Source: DAOUAJ01 sp034433615
GTDB lineage: Bacteria; Chloroflexota; Anaerolineae; DUEN01
Assembly (NCBI GenBank): GCA_034433615.1
Contig: DAOUAJ010000345.1
Location: 1 to 5,045, forward strand
Direction of reading: 5' to 3'
DNA length: 5,045 bases
Shown here in pieces: positions 1 to 3,920 of the stretch. The first letter of the stretch is position 1. Every line of letters starts with the position of its first letter. Position numbers and translations under genes: made by a program. The notes under the pieces were generated by a model. The model made no database searches. It had not been told where the DNA came from and saw only the letters and a program-made list of their open reading frames with translations.

Positions 1-233
1 TTCTCGGCCGCGGCCACGTCCGTCTCCACGTCCACGGCTGCGGTGGCGATAGCCCATGCCACCAGCCCCCACATCCCGCCGGAGATCAGCAGCGCCAACA
101 GGATGGAGACGGGATTGAGTGGGACCTGCCCGCGAGCGATGCCGATCACGGCCAGGAGCAGGCCCACAGCGGCCGCACCCAGCCCGATTTTGAGCGGCAC
201 TGACCATCGCCAGTTACCTGACGCGAACTTCAT
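1..233 (-). CDS. small membrane protein, unknown function (3' end beyond window)
   Basis: Seventy-seven complete codons are visible from the ATG at 231-233 to the left edge, with no stop, so the C-terminus is missing. After a short polar, Trp-containing start (MKFASGNWRW) there are two clear hydrophobic stretches, about residues 14-33 and 42-66, joined by a short loop (RGQVPLNP). An acidic run (DVETDVAAAE) follows the second. This reads as a two-helix inner-membrane protein. I do not recognise a family and assign no function. The start is supported by a purine-rich GAGAGG at 240-245, six bases upstream. Another ATG at 253-255 is out of frame. The gene begins 38 bases after the recJ stop on the same strand with no visible terminator between, so it is probably co-transcribed with recJ; that alone does not imply a repair role. 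Confidence 0.62.
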   Translation of the reverse strand, partial: MKFASGNWRWSVPLKIGLGAAAVGLLLAVIGIARGQVPLNPVSILLALLISGGMWGLVAWAIATAAVDVETDVAAAE

Positions 234-271
234 GACCTTCCTCTCTCACACTCATAGCCTGCGACTTGCTT

Positions 272-1978
272 CTACTGCCCGGCCGGGCGCAGGTCGAGCA
301 CGTTCAACTGAAGCCGGCGCTCCTCGTTCCACTCGTTCACATCCAACGTGAAGGCCAGGTCCACGCGGGTGGGCATCCGTTCGGCCCAGCGCGCCTGGCG
401 GAAGGCGATGGCGTCGAACACGAGCCGGCCGTCGCTTACGACCAGCTTCAAGTGCTGGCCGTCGGCCCCTACAACCCGGCTATGCCGCACCTCGAGATCG
501 CGGGCCATCAGCACCGGCGGCTCGTTCTCGTGGCCGCACGGCTCCACCAGCGCCAGTTGTGCCTGGGTCGCCCAATCCAGCTCGCTCAAAGTTACTTCGG
601 CATCAATGTGCAGCCTGGGAACCAGGTCCTTCTCGGCCAGCTCGGCCTGGGCGATGGCCTGCAGCCGCTCCTTGAGCGCGGGCAGATGTTCATTGCGTAC
701 GGTGAAGCCGGCCGCGGCCGCGTGCCCACCGTGCCGCACCAGCAGATCGCGACACTGATCCAGCGCCGAGGTGATGTCGAACTCGGGGATGGAGCGGGCC
801 GAGCCACGGCTCTCCGTCTCGCCCTGGTGGACGACGGCCGCCGGGCGGTACGTGGCCTCGGCGATCTGTGAAGCCACCAGCCCGACGATGCCGTGCTCGT
901 AAGCGGGGGAGGCGACCAGGTGCAAGAAGGCCTCCTCCCCGGCGAGCAGGGTCGCCAAAGCCTCCTCCGCGTGTCGCCGGGTGAGCGCCTGACGTCGCTG
1001 GTTGAGCTGATCCAGCTCAGCCGCCAGCGTGATCGCCTGAGCCGGATCATCGGTGGTCAGGAGATCGTACGCCAGCATCCCCGTCTTCAGCCGGCCGGCG
1101 GCGTTGATGCGCGGCCCCAGCATGAACCCGATGGCCCAGGAGGTGACGCGACCGGGCTGCACTCCCGCCTTTTCCATGAGCGCACGCACCCCCAACCGGC
1201 TTGGCTCGTTGAGGCGGGCCAGCCCCAGACGTACCAGGTGTCGGTTTTCGCCGCGCAGTGGCACGATGTCGGCCACGGTGCCCAGGGCGACCAGGTCCAG
1301 CAAATCCTCTTCGTTCAGAGGAGTTCCGGCGATCTGGGAGTCGTGGCGAGCGGCGCGCAACAGCCCCTGGGCCAGGCGATAGGCCACGCCGACGCCGGCC
1401 AGTGACGGGAAGGGATAGCGAGAATCGGCCCGCTTGGGGTTGATCACCGCGTGGGCGGGCGGCAGCTCCGGGCCGATGGAGTGGTGATCGGTGACGATCA
1501 TGTCCAGGCCCAGGCGCTGGCCGTGGGCCACCTCCTCTACCGAGCGGATGCCGCAGTCCACCGTCACCACGACCCGACACCCCTCTTCCTTGAGTTGATC
1601 CAGCGCATCGAAATTGAGGCCGTACCCCTCGTCCACCCGGTGAGGGATGTAGGGGCGCACGTCGGCCCCCAGCGAGCGCAAGGCGGCGGTCATCAGCGCC
1701 GTGGATGAGACGCCGTCGGCGTCGAAGTCGCCGTAGACAGCGATGCGCTCGCCGCGGCGCAGGGCGAAGCGCAGCCGGGTGACCGCCTCGTTCATGCCCT
1801 TGAGGCGGTAGGGGTTATCGGATAGCGCGCCGCCGTAGAGAAAGATGTCCGCTTCATCGGCAGTGGTGATGCCACGCCGGGCCAGGACGCGCACCAGCAC
1901 AGGATGGAGATGGGACAAACGGGCGGCGACTTCGGGCGGGGGCGGCGGGGCCACCACCCAACGCTTGGGCTGCGGCAC
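272..1978 (-). CDS. recJ: single-stranded-DNA-specific 5'-3' exonuclease RecJ
   Basis: RecJ degrades single-stranded DNA 5' to 3' with divalent metal ions in the cytoplasm, serving RecFOR recombination, mismatch repair and base-excision repair. With the GTG start at 1976-1978 the protein is 568 residues, a normal RecJ length. The DHH phosphoesterase core is intact: YGDFDADG (D84, D86, D88), VDCGI (D141), TDHH (D164, H165, H166) and GTVADIVPL (D237). GPRINAAGR lies at 288-296. The DHHA1 part shows HGIVGLVASQ (362-371), GSARS (392-396) and GGHAAAAGF (417-425), and the last ~120 residues fit the RecJ OB domain. The reading frame stays open to 2089, but that extension begins at a TTG that is the promoter -35 box and runs through a leader hairpin. 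The GTG has GAGGAG seven bases upstream and gives the expected family start (PKRWVVAPP). A small membrane-protein gene follows 38 bases downstream. Confidence 0.96.
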   Translation of the reverse strand: MPQPKRWVVAPPPPPEVAARLSHLHPVLVRVLARRGITTADEADIFLYGGALSDNPYRLKGMNEAVTRLRFALRRGERIAVYGDFDADGVSSTALMTAALRSLGADVRPYIPHRVDEGYGLNFDALDQLKEEGCRVVVTVDCGIRSVEEVAHGQRLGLDMIVTDHHSIGPELPPAHAVINPKRADSRYPFPSLAGVGVAYRLAQGLLRAARHDSQIAGTPLNEEDLLDLVALGTVADIVPLRGENRHLVRLGLARLNEPSRLGVRALMEKAGVQPGRVTSWAIGFMLGPRINAAGRLKTGMLAYDLLTTDDPAQAITLAAELDQLNQRRQALTRRHAEEALATLLAGEEAFLHLVASPAYEHGIVGLVASQIAEATYRPAAVVHQGETESRGSARSIPEFDITSALDQCRDLLVRHGGHAAAAGFTVRNEHLPALKERLQAIAQAELAEKDLVPRLHIDAEVTLSELDWATQAQLALVEPCGHENEPPVLMARDLEVRHSRVVGADGQHLKLVVSDGRLVFDAIAFRQARWAERMPTRVDLAFTLDVNEWNEERRLQLNVLDLRPAGQ

Positions 1979-1985
1979 AAACGAA

Positions 1986-1991
1986 CTCCTC
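1986..1991 (-). promoter_or_regulatory. recJ ribosome binding site (decides the GTG start)
   Basis: On the minus strand GAGGAG is followed by seven bases (TTCGTTT) and then GTG at 1976-1978. This is good Shine-Dalgarno geometry and picks the GTG over the longer open frame. The site abuts, with one base of overlap, a GGTCACCTGCTG repeat copy, so pairing of that copy could affect ribosome access. Confidence 0.8.
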
Positions 1992-2017
1992 AGCAGGTGA
2001 CCAACCAGCAGGTGACC
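1991..2017. repeat. direct repeat, two copies of a 12-mer
   Basis: CAGCAGGTGACC occurs at 1991-2002 and again, identically, at 2006-2017, a period of 15 bases. The second copy forms most of one arm of the hairpin at 2008-2045, so one hairpin arm is present in duplicate. Both lie in the predicted 5' untranslated leader of recJ, and the first copy touches its ribosome binding site. The ten-base word AGCAGGTGAC recurs at 2746-2755 in the other large gap, which suggests a dispersed intergenic repeat family. Confidence 0.85.
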
Positions 2018-2045
2018 GACACTTTCTGAAGTGCCGGTCACCTGC
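2008..2045 (-). repeat. strong inverted repeat (hairpin) in the recJ leader
   Basis: Arms at 2008-2023 and 2030-2045 are 16 bases each and complementary at 15 positions; the one mismatch can form a G-U pair in the recJ transcript. The six-base loop is 2024-2029. In the recJ transcript it would begin about ten bases after the predicted start and end about 16 bases before GAGGAG. No U-run follows, so it does not look like an intrinsic terminator or attenuator. It could protect the 5' end, take part in a leader switch with the neighbouring duplicate arm, or simply be a REP-like palindromic intergenic element. The structure is read directly; any role is inference. Confidence 0.82.
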
Positions 2046-2060
2046 CTGTAACTTAAGCCT

Positions 2061-2089
2061 ATTATAGCCCAGGCTGGGCGAAGTGGCAA
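2061..2089 (-). promoter_or_regulatory. predicted sigma-70-type promoter of recJ
   Basis: On the minus strand TTGCCA (2084-2089; five of six matches to TTGACA) is followed by a 17-base spacer and TATAAT (2061-2066; perfect). Transcription would start near 2053-2055, giving a recJ leader of about 75 bases before the GTG. The TTG of the -35 box is in frame with recJ, which is why the open frame appears to begin there. This is the best promoter in the window by match to consensus. Confidence 0.8.
2067..2079. promoter_or_regulatory. palindrome between -35 and -10 of the recJ promoter, possible operator
   Basis: GCCCAGGCTGGGC is a perfect 6-1-6 palindrome occupying the spacer right next to the -10 box. 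A dimeric repressor bound here would block RNA polymerase. The spacer is 17 bases, not the 19-20 typical of MerR-type activation. I recognise no specific regulator consensus; in GC-rich DNA a 13-base palindrome can arise by chance. Confidence 0.35.
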
Positions 2090-2181
2090 CGCCGATGGGC
2101 CCCCCTCCTACACTCCTTTCAGGGTAGGTTTTTCTGCCCGATGCAGGGTGAGCGCTTCCAAAGCTCAGCTCTTCCGCCCTC

Positions 2182-2709
2182 TTACACCCACCTCTGGCTG
2201 CGCGCGAACTCAGTGATGAACGGGATTTCACTACGTTTGCCCTGGTAGGCCTGATAAGCGTAATAGAACGCCGCCAGGTGGGGCAGGAAGAAGATCACCC
2301 ACAGGAAGAGCCCCAGGCACCCCAGGCTGATGATGGTCAGCACCAGGTACACGATCACCGCAATGATCTCGTAAATGAAGCCGGCCACCCAGAAGATGAT
2401 GGAGTTGACGGCGTGGAAGCGCTGGAACGGCCGCTTCTTGTTCTCCTCGGCCACCAGTAGCACCAGCGAGACCAGCGGGATTTGCAGGATGGCCATGCTC
2501 ACCCAGGCCAACGCGGCCATTAGCCGATCGTCGTCCGAAGCTGTCTCGTCTATGACGCTGCGGGGCGCAGCCGGGCCAGGTGGCAAGGGCGCTTGTGGCC
2601 CCGACGCAGGCTGTCCACCCTCCGGCAACGCCGGCTCGGGCGCGGTTGGGCCCTCTTGCGGTACCTCCCCCGATCCGGACAAATTCACAGTGCGTTCCTC
2701 TTCTGACAT
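2182..2709 (-). CDS. Tic20/DUF4870-like small integral membrane protein
   Basis: The 175-residue product has two parts. Residues 1-60 are rich in Pro, Gly, Ala and Glu, low-complexity and probably disordered. Residues 61-175 form a compact membrane domain. It opens with DDDRLMAALAWVS, has hydrophobic stretches at about 68-87, 101-127 and 129-150, and carries a polar loop EENKKRPFQRFHAVNS (88-103) after the first helix. It ends in YYAYQAYQGKRSEIPFITEF. The DRLMAALAW start, the PFxRFHAxNS loop and the YQAYxGKxxEIPFI tail are features I associate with the bacterial DUF4870/Tic20-like family. Its molecular role in bacteria is not established; homology to chloroplast Tic20 does not prove protein transport. 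The ATG is firm, with AAGGAGG five bases upstream. The gene diverges from fmt and lies upstream of recJ on the same strand. Confidence 0.82.
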   Translation of the reverse strand: MSEEERTVNLSGSGEVPQEGPTAPEPALPEGGQPASGPQAPLPPGPAAPRSVIDETASDDDRLMAALAWVSMAILQIPLVSLVLLVAEENKKRPFQRFHAVNSIIFWVAGFIYEIIAVIVYLVLTIISLGCLGLFLWVIFFLPHLAAFYYAYQAYQGKRSEIPFITEFARSQRWV

Positions 2710-2714
2710 CGTTT

Positions 2715-2721
2715 CCTCCTT
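2715..2721 (-). promoter_or_regulatory. strong ribosome binding site of the Tic20/DUF4870-like gene
   Basis: On the minus strand AAGGAGG lies five bases (AAACG) before the ATG at 2707-2709. It is the closest match to the anti-Shine-Dalgarno sequence in the window and fixes the start. I could not identify a convincing promoter for this gene further upstream. Confidence 0.85.
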
Positions 2722-2733
2722 AAGCTACAGCAT

Positions 2734-2761
2734 CAAGTAGCAAGTAGCAGGTGACACGTTA
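2734..2761. repeat. degenerate heptamer tandem repeat, patch 1
   Basis: Four consecutive 7-base units can be read: CAAGTAG, CAAGTAG, CAGGTGA, CACGTTA. The first two are identical and the later ones keep the CA-GT- pattern. The patch starts 25 bases upstream of the Tic20/DUF4870-like start codon and contains AGCAGGTGAC (2746-2755), the word also duplicated in the recJ leader. It resembles short tandemly repeated repetitive sequences of other bacteria and codes for nothing I can see. Confidence 0.6.
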
Positions 2762-2811
2762 GTCGGGTTGTGTGTTTTCACCCATCATTACGTGCTGAGA
2801 CTGCCCCAGGT

Positions 2812-2839
2812 TTCACGTTTCACGCATCACGTATCACCA
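2812..2839. repeat. degenerate heptamer tandem repeat, patch 2
   Basis: Four 7-base units follow one another: TTCACGT, TTCACGC, ATCACGT, ATCACCA, with TCAC in every unit. It lies 13 bases upstream of the predicted fmt -35 box, in the same gap as patch 1 but with different wording. It may be intergenic filler of the short-repeat type; regular spacing near a promoter also leaves protein binding open. Confidence 0.65.
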
Positions 2840-2852
2840 CACACGTCCCACT

Positions 2853-2880
2853 TTGGTTCTACGGCAGAGTGTGCTACAAT
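2853..2880 (+). promoter_or_regulatory. predicted extended -10 promoter of fmt
   Basis: TACAAT at 2875-2880 matches the -10 consensus at five of six positions and is preceded by TG at 2872-2873 with one base between, the extended -10 motif. The best -35 candidate, TTGGTT at 2853-2858, is weak and 16 bases away. Transcription would begin near 2886-2888, only about 25 bases before the fmt ATG. Confidence 0.65.
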
Positions 2881-2888
2881 CCGCAGGG

Positions 2889-2915
2889 ATGGCACGAGGG
2901 GGTAAAGATACATGA
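2889..2915 (+). other. possible eight-codon leader mini-ORF overlapping the fmt start
   Basis: ATG at 2889-2891 opens a frame reading MARGGKDT and stops at TGA 2913-2915, which overlaps the fmt ATG as ATGA. The predicted fmt transcript start is within a few bases of this ATG, so it would be read as a nearly leaderless message, and no Shine-Dalgarno can exist upstream. Its codons contain the fmt ribosome binding site. It could couple translation to fmt or be a chance ORF; such short ORFs are common by chance. Confidence 0.25.
2896..2902 (+). promoter_or_regulatory. fmt ribosome binding site
   Basis: GAGGGGG ends nine bases before the ATG at 2912-2914. It is purine-rich and acceptable but weaker than the AAGGAGG of the divergent gene. 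It supports the 2912 start over the internal ATG at 2945, which would cut into the first beta strand (RVIFMGTPDF). Confidence 0.6.
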
Positions 2916-3853
2916 GCGTGACAACGCAGACGCGGGTGATCTTCATGGGCACACCCGATTTTTCGGTGCCCACCCTGACCGCACTGGTCGAGGGAGGGTA
3001 CAGCGTGGTAGCAGTGGTGACGCAGCCGGACCGCCCGGCCGGACGCGGCCACGAGCTAGCCCCATCGCCGGTGAAACGATACGCCCTGGCGCATGGCCTC
3101 AAGGTGCTCCAGCCCGAGACGCTGCGCCCGCCAGAGGCTGTGGCTGAGCTGGCGGCCATGCAGCCGGACGTCATCGTGGTAGCCGCCTTCGGCATGATCC
3201 TGCCCCCTAATATGCTGGCCATCCCGCCCAAAGGATGCATCAATGTCCACGCCTCGCTGCTACCTCGCCACCGGGGAGCGTCACCCATCGCCGCGGCTAT
3301 CCTGGCAGGCGATAGGGTCACCGGTAGCACCATCATGCTCATGGACGAGGGGATGGACACCGGACCGATCCTGGCCCAGGCGACGATGGAGCTCCGCCCG
3401 GACGACACGACGGGCACACTGAGCGAGCGGCTGGCCCGGCAGGGGGCGGACCTGCTGGCGGCCACGTTGCCCATGTGGCTGGCGGGAGAGATTCATCCAC
3501 AGCCGCAGCCAGCGGAGGAGGCAACCATATGCCGCTCTCTGCGCAAGGGGCAGGGCCAGATTGACTGGACGAGACCGGCCGTGGAGATCGAGCGCATGGT
3601 ACGCGCTTACCAGCCGTGGCCAGGGGCATTCACCTTCTGGCGGGGCCAACTGCTGAAGGTACTGCGCGCTCATGTCGTCGAAGGGGTAGCAGAGCCGGGC
3701 ATGGTCGTCCCCTGCAGGGAGGGCGCGGCCGTTGGGGCCGGACAGGGGCTGCTTGCCCTAGACGAGGTGCAACTGGCCGGCCGCCGGGCAATGACCATCG
3801 GTGATTTCCTGCGCGGGCAACGAGCGATCATAGGGGCACGCCTGGGGAAGTGA
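2912..3853 (+). CDS. fmt: methionyl-tRNA formyltransferase
   Basis: Fmt transfers a formyl group from 10-formyltetrahydrofolate to Met-tRNA(fMet) in the cytoplasm, making the initiator tRNA for bacterial translation. The protein is 313 residues, close to the usual 310-315. The N-terminal Rossmann-like domain opens with RVIFMGTPDFSVP (8-20) and carries the tRNA-contacting loop RPAGRG (41-46) with PSPVK (51-55). The catalytic triad is present as N111 and H113 in INVHASLLPRHRGASPI and D149 in DEGMDTGPI. The C-terminal domain begins after GQIDW (215-219), with RAYQPWPGAF at 231-240. The segment before it reads RKGQGQIDW where the family usually has a KEDG-type motif, a mild divergence outside the active site. 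It has its own predicted promoter and diverges from the Tic20/DUF4870-like gene. The GTPase gene follows after 67 bases on the same strand, probably within the same transcript. Neither def nor priA, frequent partners elsewhere, is in the window. Confidence 0.97.
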   Translation: MSVTTQTRVIFMGTPDFSVPTLTALVEGGYSVVAVVTQPDRPAGRGHELAPSPVKRYALAHGLKVLQPETLRPPEAVAELAAMQPDVIVVAAFGMILPPNMLAIPPKGCINVHASLLPRHRGASPIAAAILAGDRVTGSTIMLMDEGMDTGPILAQATMELRPDDTTGTLSERLARQGADLLAATLPMWLAGEIHPQPQPAEEATICRSLRKGQGQIDWTRPAVEIERMVRAYQPWPGAFTFWRGQLLKVLRAHVVEGVAEPGMVVPCREGAAVGAGQGLLALDEVQLAGRRAMTIGDFLRGQRAIIGARLGK

Positions 3854-3870
3854 GTCGGAGAGATTTTCCC

Positions 3871-3902
3871 CTTGTCACCCTGTCTCCCCCTCTCCCTATC
3901 TC
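3871..3902. repeat. degenerate octamer tandem repeat between fmt and the GTPase gene
   Basis: Four consecutive 8-base units read CTTGTCAC, CCTGTCTC, CCCCTCTC, CCTATCTC, all ending in a CTC- or CAC-like triplet and entirely pyrimidine on the plus strand apart from three bases. It fills about half of the 67-base gap and ends six bases before the next ribosome binding site. It has no hairpin and is not a terminator. Its style matches the heptamer patches upstream of fmt although the unit length differs. Confidence 0.6.
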
Positions 3903-3908
3903 ATAAAC

Positions 3909-3914
3909 GGAGGG
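3909..3914 (+). promoter_or_regulatory. ribosome binding site of the GTPase gene
   Basis: GGAGGG lies six bases (CATTCA) before the ATG at 3921-3923. This fixes the start and shows the gene is independently initiated rather than translationally coupled to fmt. Confidence 0.85.
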
Positions 3915-3920
3915 CATTCA

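Noticed and set aside
266..871. Open frame of 201 codons on the plus strand opposite recJ
   Set aside because: It lies wholly antisense to well-conserved RecJ motifs, has no ribosome binding site or recognisable domain, and long antisense frames are expected in GC-rich DNA. The same holds for the other frames inside recJ.
1991..2045. CRISPR array from the repeated CAGCAGGTGACC
   Set aside because: The copies are 12 bases with a 3-base gap, and the third is inverted; there are no spacers of regular length and no cas genes.
1979..2089. Extra 37-residue N-terminus of RecJ
   Set aside because: It starts at the TTG of the -35 box and would lie ahead of the predicted transcript start; the GTG at 1978 has a proper ribosome binding site.
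2107..2133. Terminator-like stem on the plus strand: CCTAC (2107-2111) and GTAGG (2124-2128) followed by five T
   Set aside because: The five-base stem has a 12-base loop, and no plus-strand gene ends before it. In the minus-strand direction that would matter for the Tic20-like gene there is no U-run after the stem.
2140..2181. Possible terminator just after the Tic20/DUF4870-like gene on the minus strand (GAGC...GCTC)
   Set aside because: Only four to six pairs with a bulge and no following U-tract; too weak to call.
2710..2880. Promoter for the minus-strand Tic20/DUF4870-like gene
   Set aside because: I looked for -10 boxes in the divergent gap (for example TAATGA on the minus strand near 2790) but found no acceptable -35 at the right distance.
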